Shown here piece by piece: positions 19,765 through 29,381 of a stretch of DNA of 64,000 bases. The stretch is taken from assembly GCA_965233735.1 (NCBI GenBank), contig OZ247501.1, positions 310,001 to 374,000 of the forward strand. Direction: 5' to 3'. The translations under genes were made by a program, and so were the position numbers. Below the pieces are notes generated by a model, which was not told the DNA's origin, ran no database searches, and saw only the letters and a list, made by a program, of their open reading frames with translations. Numbering within the stretch: position 1 is the stretch's first letter; each line of letters starts with the position of its first letter. This DNA is from Cytomitobacter sp965233735 (GTDB lineage: Bacteria; Pseudomonadota; Alphaproteobacteria; CAJXXZ01; 1604HC).

Positions 19765-20757
19765 TTTCTCACCAATTTTCCTAAGTTTAGTTTCTTTTTA
19801 TTGAAACTTCAATCTATTTATTCTTGTTACTTATTAAAAATAGATTACTCATTAGAATTCAATTTTTCATTGGTTTATGTATAAAGTTACTCCATTACTA
19901 CAAAATAATGACCATTTTTTTCAATCTCTAATCTCTTTTTTAAAATATTTATTAGATATAAACAATCTTAGCTAAAATCATACATGCTATCATCTGGATC
20001 ATAATTATAAGCATATGTTTTTAAGCCTCTATTCGTTGAAGAAATGATAATATATCTGAAATTGAATTATTTCCTTTCTTTAGCAAATCACTTTGCTCTT
20101 CTTTCAGCAAAAATATGATTAATTTAATTGATATTATTATAATTTCATCTTCTAGATTACTGTTAAAATCAGCGTTATAGTCAAGTCTGCATTAATAATC
20201 AAAGCATATTTACCATTTTATAATTTTAATTTAAGCTTTCTTTTTTGTGATTGGTGAATTTATGAACTTTTAATATATAACATTCCAAATAGATACATTT
20301 CTATTTTCAACAAATCAAATTTGCTCATTTATAGAACAATGTTACTAATAAATAGCATAAAATGAATTTTCTCGCTCATATGATTCAACTTTGTCTATAA
20401 ATTTCTTCATTAGAACATATTAAAAAATTAATTTTTATTTTTCCTATTAATTAATATTATTTCGGATACTGCCCTTTGTTATCTTCTATTTGATTGCATT
20501 TCACCTTAAATAACATATCTTACCTATTCAAAAAGCTTACTATTTTTATTTTTTTACATTTGAAATACTTCCAAAACAGTTTTTAAAACAATATAATCTC
20601 AAAAATCACTCTTGATTATAACTATTTTCATTTCAATACATCTATTTTTTTAGTGTTTTTACCTATAATAGAATTAAATACCTTGGTTTTTTCAGTACAT
20701 TTGATTGAACTTCATATATTATATTCCTTTATTCGTAATCTTTAATTTATAGAAATA
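19765..20757 (-). other. Second copy of the intergenic remnant region
   Basis: This is the exact counterpart, 6177 bp on, of 13588-14580. It includes the dead gene end, here at about 19968-20427 on the minus strand. No intact gene is seen. Confidence 0.5.
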
Positions 20758-20846
20758 CGGAGAGGAAGGGATTCGAACCCTCGATACGTCATAAAACGTA
20801 TAACGATTTAGCAAACCGCCGCCTTCAGCCGCTCGGCCACCTCTCC
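20758..20846 (-). tRNA. tRNA-Ser (GCT), copy 2
   Basis: Identical to the gene at 14581-14669: same acceptor GGAGAGG/CCTCTCC, anticodon GCT, long variable arm and no encoded CCA. It belongs to the second 6177-bp unit. Confidence 0.95.
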
Positions 20847-20927
20847 AATGAAGATTGTATACTTTATATTTTGATTTTTCAATAACTTATTCTTGACACA
20901 ATCACGTAAAAGAGAAATAATTTGTTT

Positions 20928-21062
20928 ATGAAACGTACGTATCAACCTAGTAAATTGATTAGAAAAAGAAGACACGGATTTAGACAAAGAATGTCTACTT
21001 CTGATGGTAGAAATATTCTTGCTGCTAGAAGACGCAGAGGAAGAAAAAACATTTGCGCATAA
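20928..21062 (+). CDS. rpmH: 50S ribosomal protein L34, copy 2
   Basis: The 44-codon gene is identical to 14751-14885, with the same upstream sequence and the same three-base spacing to rnpA. A second L34 gene is unusual in a reduced genome and is explained here by the tandem duplication. Selection for dosage is not needed to account for it. Confidence 0.97.
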   Translation: MKRTYQPSKLIRKRRHGFRQRMSTSDGRNILAARRRRGRKNICA

Positions 21063-21065
21063 TTT

Positions 21066-21413
21066 ATGCGTAATTACTCTCCCATTACTTGTAGTAAGAT
21101 TTTTAAAGAAATTAAAAAATCTAAACCTTATCATTCGGATTCATTTTCGATTAGATGTACTAAAAACAACCTTGATTTAATTAGAATTGGCATTATTGCT
21201 AGTAAAAAAATTGGCAATGCTGTTTTTAGAAATAAATGCAAACGAAGAATCAAAAGCTCACTAGATGTGATTTCTAAAAATAATAATATGTCTAATTATG
21301 ATTTTGTCATAGTTGCTAAAAAAGAATTACATTCCTGCTTGTTCAAATCTCTACACTCTAACTTACAAAATGCTATAAGAAAACTATCCAAACATAATAT
21401 TATACAGTCTTAA
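21066..21413 (+). CDS. rnpA: Ribonuclease P protein component, copy 2
   Basis: Identical 115-residue copy of 14889-15236, with the diverged RNR motif GNAVFRNKCKRRIK. It follows the second rpmH and precedes the second 43-bp array. Both copies look fully functional. Confidence 0.93.
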   Translation: MRNYSPITCSKIFKEIKKSKPYHSDSFSIRCTKNNLDLIRIGIIASKKIGNAVFRNKCKRRIKSSLDVISKNNNMSNYDFVIVAKKELHSCLFKSLHSNLQNAIRKLSKHNIIQS

Positions 21414-21502
21414 GTTTTTAAAAAACATCTTTTTATAAACAAAACACAATAATCAAATAAAATATTAAAATAAAAAGTATGAAGTTATATGCACACAGTT
21501 AG

Positions 21503-21802
21503 AAAATGAACAAAGTGAATAGAACGAGAACGCAAGTTCGAAGTTAAAATGAACAAAGTGAATAGAACGAGAACACAAGTTCGAAGTTAAAATGAACAAA
21601 GTGAATAGAACGAGAACGCAAGTTCGAAGTTAAAATGAACAAAGTGAATAGAACGAGAACACAAGTTCGAAGTTAAAATGAACAAAGTGAATAGAACGAG
21701 AACGCAAGTTCGAAGTTAAAATGAACGAAGTGAATAGAACGAGAACGCAAGTTCGAAGTTAAAATGAACGAAGTGAACAGAATGAGAATGAAAAGTTATG
21801 CT
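21503..21802. repeat. 43-bp tandem repeat array, copy 2
   Basis: This array has the same unit number, unit variants and degenerate last unit as 15326-15625. Short tandem arrays normally change length quickly, so the match supports a very recent duplication or ongoing homogenisation. Confidence 0.92.
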
Positions 21803-22449
21803 AATCTCTTTCACTATTTAATCAAATTTAAAAAGCAATGATTAAATATATAAATGCTCAAATTTTAATTATTTTCTTCTGAACTGAGAAAAGCAAAGTA
21901 ATTTTCAATTATACCTCTAAATTTTTTGCCATATAAATAAAATCAATTATTATATCATAGCTATTGCTTTGTATAAGATTCAACAATCATCCCCCCCCAT
22001 TAATGTACTTAACATTTTGTTCATATAGGGAAAAAACATCTATCTCTTTTCTAATTGCATCAAAATTTGCTATCTTTTTCTCAAGTTTATTTATATACTA
22101 CTTAAATTTTGATTTCTACCTAAGTTCTAATTATTGATTGAATACTCTTATAAGATGCCTACTTTTCAAGAATCTAATAATTTTTTTCTTTTGCTTAAAA
22201 TATTCATATTGCTAGTTTCTCTACCACTACCCCTCATTTTTTAAAAAATCTAAAGAAATAGGTAATAGAGGCACTATTCTGCATTTCTTAGAAAAGCAAA
22301 TACGTATATCATCAATATATTCATTTTGCATATTGTTTTTTACATTTAACAAATAACTCTACCTTCATTGATTGTAATTTAAATCCTCTACGATCTTTAC
22401 TTTATTATTTTTCAATACAATCTCTATTTTATCATTCCTTATTTTGAAA
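21803..22449 (-). other. Decayed 3' extension, second copy
   Basis: Exact counterpart of 15626-16272, including the eight-C run and the coding-like minus-strand fragments beyond the stop at 22450. No intact gene is seen. Confidence 0.45.
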
Positions 22450-25400
22450 TTATTCAATATTTCTCCCTAAACTTTCATTTCCATATGGAACTCCAGCCCT
22501 TAATGCACATTCTCGCATACGAGTACTTGAAATTGGTGATGAGATTTCACTAGCAAAACTATTAATGATAAGGCTAGAAACAGGACTATCTAGTGGCGAA
22601 CAGTTTTTATATTCATACAACTCATTCACAGCTTCATGAATTTTATCCATTTTTTCAATCAGACTAACATCATTACTTGGCAACTCTTCTTTTTTTATCT
22701 CAAAATAATATTTATAAGCTTTATCTATCTTTTCCTGCAATCTATCTATATGATTTTCATTATTATAGTCAAAATCAGATAAAGACTGAATAGATCTTGC
22801 GACTTCTACATTATGAGAATACTCATATAAGGAATTCATGCCTTTCATCATTTCTTGTAGCTTATAAACATGACTTCCATTAGCTTTTGATTTTTCTATT
22901 CCTTCAATACTATTTTGTCCTCCAACACTTTCCAAATAACGCCTATACAATTTATCTATTTCATCACTTAAATTAGAATTAATTCCATTATTTTCTTGTA
23001 AAGAAAAATTTCTTTTCATTGTTTTTAATTGCTTCTTCATTAAATTATATTTTAACTCTCTGACTTCATATCTTTTTGCTTTCTTCTCAAGATATTTTAT
23101 ATGATTTTCTCTCTCTTCATGTTCTGAATCGCCTGTATTTCTTGGACTAGGTGGAAAAATTAACTCTTCAATTGAAAATATAGAATACCTATCATAATCA
23201 ATATCAGAATGATTTTTCATTTCTTCTATTTTATCATCTATTTTCGTAATTTTATTATGTATTTCATCATCTAATGTTAAATTTTTTGCTTCTTCAATAT
23301 TTTTTCTTGTAATTCCAGCAGCCTCATACATTTCCATCCTAACATCTTCAAATGCAGGAATCATTTCATCACTAAAATTAGAACCTATTCCATAATTCCT
23401 TGTAAAGAAGAATAAGTTTTTTTTCATGATTTCTAACTGTTTTTTCATTAAATTATATTTTAACTCTCTCATCTCCTTACTTCTATAATCATTAATAATT
23501 GATCTATTCCAACTCTGTGCACGATTAACATCAACATTATTCCTTATTCCATCTAAGCTATTAGGACGCCTCAATCTATGAGAAAAAACAGAAGGTTTAG
23601 TATAACTCACATCATTATCCCTAGTTGCATTTTTTTTCATAATAAACTCATAAATCTTAGTATTTTTTTCACATATCTCGCTTGTTATTTCATTATTTCC
23701 ATGATCAACTTCCTCTATTGGATATTCAGAATCATGACTAATTGAATAATCAGTCAAGCTTAAAGAATTTTCAGTTTGAAGTTCTACTGGATTAATGCTT
23801 TGGAAATTAATATTACCTATACAGACTTCGCCAATCTCCATATCTCTTGCTTCCTGCATATTATTAGAATTCAAATGAAGCAAAAGCTCCTTTCTATTTT
23901 TAAAATGCCTATATTTTTTAGCTTTAGCATTTTCGATTTCAAGCACTTCAGTCTTCCTTCTTACTGTGCTGGAAGCATCACTATGACAAACTTGATTACG
24001 AGCAAGACTCTCATCATTATTTGGTATATCAATATCCTTTATATATTTACGCAATATAGAGTTAGCTTCCTTCATAGTTAAAAGCTCATTCTCCAGTTGA
24101 GTTACTGGATTAACTTGCGATGAAGAGCTTGCTTCATTCCTGTTTTCAGAACGTTGAGCACGTAACTCTCTCTCATATTCATCCTTTTCTTCTTTTTTAA
24201 TATTTACTCTCTTTATTTCCTCCTCTATTTCTACTTTATTGTTTATAATTTCTATATTTTCACCATTTAATTTGCTAACCCACGATAGGCCTCTTTGAAT
24301 TAGCGCAGTAGTTACTCCCACGCTTGGACCTAACGTATTTATCAATTCTAAGAATTCCGCTTCATCAATTTCTTCCTTCTCTATTTGCGCTACATCGCTT
24401 CTATATTTATGAATATCATTATGGTTTAAATTAGATAATAATGTCTTTCGTTTCTTCAAATTCCTATATTTTTTCAATTCATAATAGTTGATTGATACGG
24501 TATCAGCTTTGTCATTAGCTCTACCATCATACTCGTCATCGCTATCTCTATACTTATTCAATTCTAGTTCTTCTGCTAAACGATCAAGTTCTGATAGGTC
24601 AACATCCTTTACATATTCACGAAATATAGAGTTAGCTTCCTTCATATTTGCAAGATCATTTTTCAATTGAGTTATTGGATTAACTTTCGATGCAGAATTT
24701 TCTTCATTCCTATTTTCAGAAAGAGAATTTATTCTTTCTTTTGCTGCTTTTATACTTTTCGTAGTTCTACTATATTTTTCCTTAACATCACGCCTTCTTG
24801 CTTGTTCCCTTAAAAACTCTATATTTTTCCACAACCCCACTTCTTCTTTTTCAATTTCACTTCTCTTCAGCTTCTCTTCAAGATCTAAAACCATTAACTC
24901 TTTATTGCTATTTATTATATATTCACTTTCTGCTTTATTTATTATTTCTTTTTTTTCTTTTTCCAGATTCTCTATTTTCATATCTTTCTCTTCTATTTTT
25001 TCTTCTAATTCCTTGATTTCTATATTTGTTATTTTTATCTTCTCTTCTAATATTAATATATATTCATTTTTTCCTTCTATATTATTTTTCATATCAATAA
25101 TATTTATCATACTGTCTTCTAATTTTCCTAATTCTGTTCTTAATTTAGAAATCTCATTGTTTAATTTTGATATCTTTGTTTCTTTTGACTCGCTTTCTAA
25201 AATCAACTCTTCTGATTCTACTTTTATTTTTGAAATTATCTTATTTAATTCTTCTATCTTTATTTCTTTTAATTCACTTTGAAGCTCTTTTCCTTCTTTT
25301 TCTAACTTAGCTATCTTTTCCTTACTTTCTTTTTCTTTTTCTTTTCTTATTTCATTATGTTTTTTCTTATCAACTTCTAACTTATTCAACTCATTCACTA

Positions 25401-25941
25401 AGTTGCAAATTTCAGTTTTTATTTCTACTACTTTGTTTGCTTTTTCACTTATTTCTACTTCACTATCTTTAATATTTTCTATCTCTTTGTTCATTCTTGT
25501 TATTGATTCTAATTTCTTTTCTCTTTCTTCTTTGTGTTCTTCTCTTTCTTTTGTCGATATTTCTATTAATCTTAGCGCTTCTTTTACTTTCTCTTTTTTA
25601 TTTTCATCTATTAAACTATATATTCTTTCATTTTCTTTTACTATTTCTTCATTTCTTGACCTTAATTCTTTCTTTAAATTTTCTATTATTTCTTTTTGAA
25701 ATATATTCTCATTTTCTAACTCCATATTGTCATTTTCTAACTCTAATAATTTGTTTTCTCTAATTGAATTTAACTTGTTTGCAACTTCTTCTTGTTGCCT
25801 TAATAATTCTTGCTCATCATTTGTATTATTTTCATTTATTGGCATTGATTCACCAGAATATTGTGAATTCTCTCCTACACTTCTTATCTGACTACATAAT
25901 ATCATTATCAACATTACTGCTTTGCTATAATTTTTCATCAT
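22450..25941 (-). CDS. Large exported coiled-coil protein, intact copy 2
   Basis: The 1163-residue product is identical to that of 16273-19764: L-C leader, long Glu/Lys coiled coil, internal ENRNE and RELKYNLMKKQL repeats. Its upstream DNA matches the other copies only to 26002 and then differs. This copy therefore keeps its own flank and is probably the ancestral right-hand paralogue, with 16273-19764 the newly formed copy. Confidence 0.85.
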   Translation of the reverse strand: MMKNYSKAVMLIMILCSQIRSVGENSQYSGESMPINENNTNDEQELLRQQEEVANKLNSIRENKLLELENDNMELENENIFQKEIIENLKKELRSRNEEIVKENERIYSLIDENKKEKVKEALRLIEISTKEREEHKEEREKKLESITRMNKEIENIKDSEVEISEKANKVVEIKTEICNLVNELNKLEVDKKKHNEIRKEKEKESKEKIAKLEKEGKELQSELKEIKIEELNKIISKIKVESEELILESESKETKISKLNNEISKLRTELGKLEDSMINIIDMKNNIEGKNEYILILEEKIKITNIEIKELEEKIEEKDMKIENLEKEKKEIINKAESEYIINSNKELMVLDLEEKLKRSEIEKEEVGLWKNIEFLREQARRRDVKEKYSRTTKSIKAAKERINSLSENRNEENSASKVNPITQLKNDLANMKEANSIFREYVKDVDLSELDRLAEELELNKYRDSDDEYDGRANDKADTVSINYYELKKYRNLKKRKTLLSNLNHNDIHKYRSDVAQIEKEEIDEAEFLELINTLGPSVGVTTALIQRGLSWVSKLNGENIEIINNKVEIEEEIKRVNIKKEEKDEYERELRAQRSENRNEASSSSQVNPVTQLENELLTMKEANSILRKYIKDIDIPNNDESLARNQVCHSDASSTVRRKTEVLEIENAKAKKYRHFKNRKELLLHLNSNNMQEARDMEIGEVCIGNINFQSINPVELQTENSLSLTDYSISHDSEYPIEEVDHGNNEITSEICEKNTKIYEFIMKKNATRDNDVSYTKPSVFSHRLRRPNSLDGIRNNVDVNRAQSWNRSIINDYRSKEMRELKYNLMKKQLEIMKKNLFFFTRNYGIGSNFSDEMIPAFEDVRMEMYEAAGITRKNIEEAKNLTLDDEIHNKITKIDDKIEEMKNHSDIDYDRYSIFSIEELIFPPSPRNTGDSEHEERENHIKYLEKKAKRYEVRELKYNLMKKQLKTMKRNFSLQENNGINSNLSDEIDKLYRRYLESVGGQNSIEGIEKSKANGSHVYKLQEMMKGMNSLYEYSHNVEVARSIQSLSDFDYNNENHIDRLQEKIDKAYKYYFEIKKEELPSNDVSLIEKMDKIHEAVNELYEYKNCSPLDSPVSSLIINSFASEISSPISSTRMRECALRAGVPYGNESLGRNIE

Positions 25942-26002
25942 TTTCTCACCAATTTTCCTAAGTTTAGTTTCTTTTTATTGAAACTTCAATCTATTTATTC
26001 TT

Positions 26003-26527
26003 AAACTTTTGCGACAATAATACTAAACAGTAATTTTAAGAATATTATTTTCTAATTCTACATAATGAAATTATCAAAAATTTTATTATCTACTTCTCTA
26101 TACTTCTTACTAATTAACTTATACTTCACCATGATTCCACATAAAGCTTCAGTTAATTTTTTTTTAGTTTTCTAATTCCACTAATTTTTTTAACATTTAA
26201 CAAATTTTTATGTTTATTTTTTGAAACAAAATTTACTTTGATTAATAAATATTTCCTAAACTTTTTAAGAATTTTAAATTTTTTACTCTAACATCTATTT
26301 TTCATATAACTCTTTTTTTTCCAAGCATTTTTCTCTTCATATAGATAAAATTTTCTAATTTTCTTATTATAACGAAACTTTTCAATCTATTATTAATATA
26401 TGTAAGTGATTTTTAATTTGTTTATAAGATTCATCATACCTGCATAATTAAGCATAACTTCCATAATTTATATTCATAAATATTACATGATCCTAATCAA
26501 AACAAGAAAAAATCAAGCTTATTTTTT
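26003..26527 (-). other. AT-rich DNA with a possible decayed coding remnant
   Basis: No intact gene is seen. On the minus strand a 37-codon open piece reads LTEALCGIMVKYKLISKKYR and ends at a stop near 26064. It resembles the coiled-coil gene tails in composition and may be the end of another dead gene. The region separates the tandem array from frr. Confidence 0.4.
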
Positions 26528-27088
26528 TTAATTTAATATATCTGATTCTTTTTTATTTGATAATACATCTATTTCTTTGGTATTTTTTTCTATAATAGAA
26601 TCAAATAGCTTTGTTCCTTTTTTTTGATCATCTTCAGAAATGTCTTTGCTTTTCTCTAATTTTTTCAAAGCATTAATAGCATCATGCCTATGATTTCTTA
26701 TGGAAATTTTTGCTTTTTCCTTATATTCTTTCATAGTTTTAATTAGTTCTTTTCGTCTTTCCTGAGTAAGAGAAGGAACTTTTATAAAAATAGCATCTCC
26801 ATCTAGTGTTGGGTTTAAATTCAAATTACTATCTCGAATTCCTTTTTCTACAGATCTAATAAGAAATTTATCCCATACTTGAACATGCAATGTCTGACTA
26901 TCTTTCAGAGTTACACTTGCAACAGCTTTCATAGGCATTATTTGTCCATGTGCTTCAACATTTACAGAATTTAGCAAATCAGGAGATACAACATTTGTTC
27001 TTAATCCCAAGAAATTACTTTGTAAATGCTTTATTGTTTTAGATGCATTTTCTCGCAAATTATCTTCTAATATCTTAATTTGTTCCAT
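26528..27088 (-). CDS. frr: Ribosome recycling factor
   Basis: RRF splits terminated ribosomes together with EF-G. The ATG at 27088 is chosen because GAGGAA lies just upstream and it gives 186 residues, the normal length; a GTG at 27103 would add five. Family features include LRTNVVSPDLLNSVNVEAHG, an SVEKGIRDSNLNLNP segment, the Arg-rich LTQERRKELIKTMKEYKEKA and RNHRHDAINALKK. In many alphaproteobacteria frr follows pyrH directly. Here pyrH is about 6 kb away, with hslUV, rnd, comF and tpiA between. Confidence 0.96.
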   Translation of the reverse strand: MEQIKILEDNLRENASKTIKHLQSNFLGLRTNVVSPDLLNSVNVEAHGQIMPMKAVASVTLKDSQTLHVQVWDKFLIRSVEKGIRDSNLNLNPTLDGDAIFIKVPSLTQERRKELIKTMKEYKEKAKISIRNHRHDAINALKKLEKSKDISEDDQKKGTKLFDSIIEKNTKEIDVLSNKKESDILN

Positions 27089-27208
27089 ATATTCCTCTAT
27101 CACATAATATTTTTTCTATTCAAAATACGCAAGCATATTTGAAATTAAATTTCATTTCACCATTATTCATTATTCCTTCATTGTAGAATTTATATTAAAA
27201 TATAGTTA

Positions 27209-27844
27209 ATGAATTCTATAGTTATTGCAAATTGGAAAGGTTCAGCTAATCTGAATGACTTGGAAAACATATTAAAGTATCAAAACTTTAAAAATATGCA
27301 ATATATAATAGCGCCTAATGTTATATTCATTCGTGAATCCATTATCAACTCTCAAAATAAAAATATTGATATAAGTGCTCAAAAATTTGATTTAAATGGA
27401 AATTTAACTGGAGAAACATCATTAAGTTTAATTAAAAACATTGGGTGCAAATATGTTTTATGCAACCATTTTGACCATATTAATAATAATTATAATTCTC
27501 AAAAATGCATACAAGAAATTGAAAAGCATGATTTAATTCCTATTATATTTGTTAAGAATTATTGTGAAGCAGAAAGTTTATCTAAGATTTCTAAAAGTGG
27601 AATAATTGTATTTGAACCTCATGAATATATTGGCAAATCTGATTCTATGGATCCAAAAAAAGTTGAAATAGAAATTAAAAAAATTAAAAGCATAACTAAA
27701 AAACCTGTATGCTATGGAGGATCTTTAAATGAAAATAATTACAAACAGTTTCTTTATTTTGCAGATGGTTTATGCTTCGGAAGATTAAGTAGATCTAATG
27801 ATTTTATTTCCATATTACAAAACATAAGTGAATATGAAGTTTGA
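27209..27844 (+). CDS. tpiA: Triosephosphate isomerase, short and diverged
   Basis: TIM interconverts dihydroxyacetone phosphate and glyceraldehyde 3-phosphate. The catalytic residues can be placed: Asn8/Lys10 in ANWKGS, His87 in LCNHFDH, Glu136 in FEPHEYIG, and the phosphate loop YGGS (169-172). At 211 residues it is about 40 shorter than typical bacterial enzymes. The usual GHSERR motif is replaced by NHFDH, losing the Ser and changing the invariant Glu to Asp. The EPHEYIG loop looks more like the short archaeal-type enzymes. It is probably functional but reduced. comF overlaps its 3' end by 17 bp. Confidence 0.85.
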   Translation: MNSIVIANWKGSANLNDLENILKYQNFKNMQYIIAPNVIFIRESIINSQNKNIDISAQKFDLNGNLTGETSLSLIKNIGCKYVLCNHFDHINNNYNSQKCIQEIEKHDLIPIIFVKNYCEAESLSKISKSGIIVFEPHEYIGKSDSMDPKKVEIEIKKIKSITKKPVCYGGSLNENNYKQFLYFADGLCFGRLSRSNDFISILQNISEYEV

Positions 27845-28538
27845 ATCATTAATAAGAATCTTTTACCCTAAAATATGCTACTTATGTAATTGCATTCTTC
27901 AGGAAAATGGGCTTTGCCATGTTTGTTGGGGTAAAATTATATTCATTCAAGACCCATTATGCATGAAGTGTGGATCCCCATTTGAATATGAAATTGAAAA
28001 AGAAATAATATGCGCAAAATGTGTAAATAGCAAAAATAGTGTTGATTTTTCTAAATCTGTTATGAAGTACGATAAAAATACAAAAAAATTAATCATGATG
28101 TACAAAAATCACAGCTCATTTTATTTGACTAATTTGTTTTGCACTTTTTTAAAAAATTCAGGATCAAAGTGGTGGGGGAAAATAGACTATATTATACCTA
28201 TTCCTTTGCACTATTGGCGTCGTTATTGGCGTGGATATAATCAGTCTGAGTTGTTAGCAAACAGTCTGTCAAAAGAAATAAAAGTCAAAACTTTAAATGC
28301 TCTTCTTAGAGTTAAATTCACATCTACTCAAAGCAAATACAACAAAGCAAATAGATGGAAAAATGTACAAGATGCATTTGAAATGAATTATAATTATGAA
28401 AACATTCTAAAAAACAAAAATGTCTTAATATTAGATGATGTAACAACCACTGGAGCTACTTTACATTATGCGTCGCTTGCATTAAAAAAAGGAGGTGTAA
28501 AAACCGTGTACTCTCTAACATTAGCTAAATCTGTTTAA
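27828..28538 (+). CDS. comF: ComF family phosphoribosyltransferase-like protein
   Basis: The 236-residue protein has an N-terminal double zinc ribbon with four CxxC pairs (Cys17/20, 30/33, 45/48, 62/65). A type I phosphoribosyltransferase fold follows, with the PRPP loop VLILDDVTTTGAT near residues 204-216. An IIPIPLHYWRRYWRGYNQSE motif precedes it. ComF proteins are linked to natural DNA uptake in some bacteria, but most homologues are uncharacterised. The start is either GTG at 27828 or ATG at 27834; neither has a strong ribosome site and both overlap tpiA, so translational coupling is likely. Confidence 0.9.
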   Translation: MNMKFESLIRIFYPKICYLCNCILQENGLCHVCWGKIIFIQDPLCMKCGSPFEYEIEKEIICAKCVNSKNSVDFSKSVMKYDKNTKKLIMMYKNHSSFYLTNLFCTFLKNSGSKWWGKIDYIIPIPLHYWRRYWRGYNQSELLANSLSKEIKVKTLNALLRVKFTSTQSKYNKANRWKNVQDAFEMNYNYENILKNKNVLILDDVTTTGATLHYASLALKKGGVKTVYSLTLAKSV

Positions 28539-28544
28539 CTGCGT

Positions 28545-28640
28545 CATTCTTCCTCGTTCTATTCGCTTAGCTTAACTTATAATTCTAACTTCTCTTGCAT
28601 TATATATTTTCTAACTGCGTGCGGGTAACTTAATTAATTA
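28545..28640 (-). repeat. Dispersed relic of the 43-bp repeat element, inverted
   Basis: On the minus strand, GCGAATAGAACGAGGA matches the repeat core (GTGAATAGAACGAGAA), and GTTACCCGCACGCAGTTAGAAA matches the array's left flank with a few changes. The two matches keep the same order as next to rnpA. There is only one degenerate core unit here. It sits just after comF. Confidence 0.6.
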
Positions 28641-28665
28641 TTACTAATTTACAAAATACCAACTA

Positions 28666-28947
28666 TTGATTTCACATCATAACGAGAGTACATTAAATCA
28701 AATTGACCATCTAACTAAAAGCTTATCAAAAAGAACAAATGATTTATTAATAAGCGAAAAACAAACACAAGCGCTACTTAAAAAAATATCAGAACTAAGA
28801 AAACAGCTAAATGATATGGTTAACAATCCATCTGTATACACTAATATACATCAACAGAGAATGAAAATTATTTCTAAAATGGTAAACCAATATTATCCAA
28901 AAATAATTATAGATCCACAAGTAGATATAAATGATTTAAAATGGTGA
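28666..28947 (+). CDS. Small helical hypothetical protein or gene fragment
   Basis: A 93-codon frame has a plausible protein composition (HLTKSLSKRTNDLLISEKQT, then ISELRKQLNDM), suggesting a coiled coil. It begins with TTG, has no ribosome site and no leader peptide. It may be the surviving 3' end of a coiled-coil gene like those elsewhere in the window. I recognise no domain. Confidence 0.35.
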   Translation: MISHHNESTLNQIDHLTKSLSKRTNDLLISEKQTQALLKKISELRKQLNDMVNNPSVYTNIHQQRMKIISKMVNQYYPKIIIDPQVDINDLKW

Positions 28948-29381
28948 TAACTTCAACCCATAAAGATTTTTTCATATCAAATAAGTAATCAGCAAAAATT
29001 TAGCCTATAATATTTTATACATTTACCCCTCATATTTTTTCAATTAATTAAATGATAAATAAAAAATCAAAGAATAAGAAAACATAACTTAATAGAGAAA
29101 TTAATACAAATATAGTGAGAGAAACATTATAAAAAAGCTCAAAGAATGCAGCATAACAACCAAAGTTGAAAGCATATAGAGATTTAAAAAAGCAGAAATA
29201 GAACAATTATATTAACAAATGAACATAGTGAAGATATGAAATTAGTCACAGAAAAAAAATGCTAATAAAAAGCTTAAATTTTAATTTGAATTCGATATGT
29301 AAATTGAATTATATCTTTATTCCAAGAATTAATATAAATAAAAACACTTACTATTTATAGGTACACAATTGGAGTGACTAT
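28948..29381. other. Intergenic region with possible coding relics
   Basis: No gene is supported. The plus strand contains Lys/Glu-rich fragments broken by stops, and ATGAACATAGTGAAG near 29220 resembles the start of a 43-bp unit. CTATTTATAGGT occurs twice near 29351-29380, the second overlapping the stop of rnd. Confidence 0.4.

Larger units (their letters stand above)
12297..26002. repeat. 6177-bp direct tandem duplication
   Basis: Sequence recurs at a fixed offset of 6177 bp. Position 12297 matches 18474 and the match runs to 19825/26002. Apart from three substitutions near the left end, every stretch I compared from 12512 on is identical. The array holds just over two units: the 5' part of the coiled-coil gene three times; tRNA-Ser, rpmH, rnpA, the 43-bp array and the coiled-coil 3' part twice. 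There is no transposase and no terminal inverted repeat. Both ends fall in or just beside coiled-coil gene copies, which points to homologous unequal crossing-over. Confidence 0.95.

Noticed and set aside
12297..26002. Insertion sequence or prophage as cause of the duplication
   Set aside because: No transposase, integrase, terminal inverted repeats or phage genes; the ends lie in homologous coiled-coil genes.
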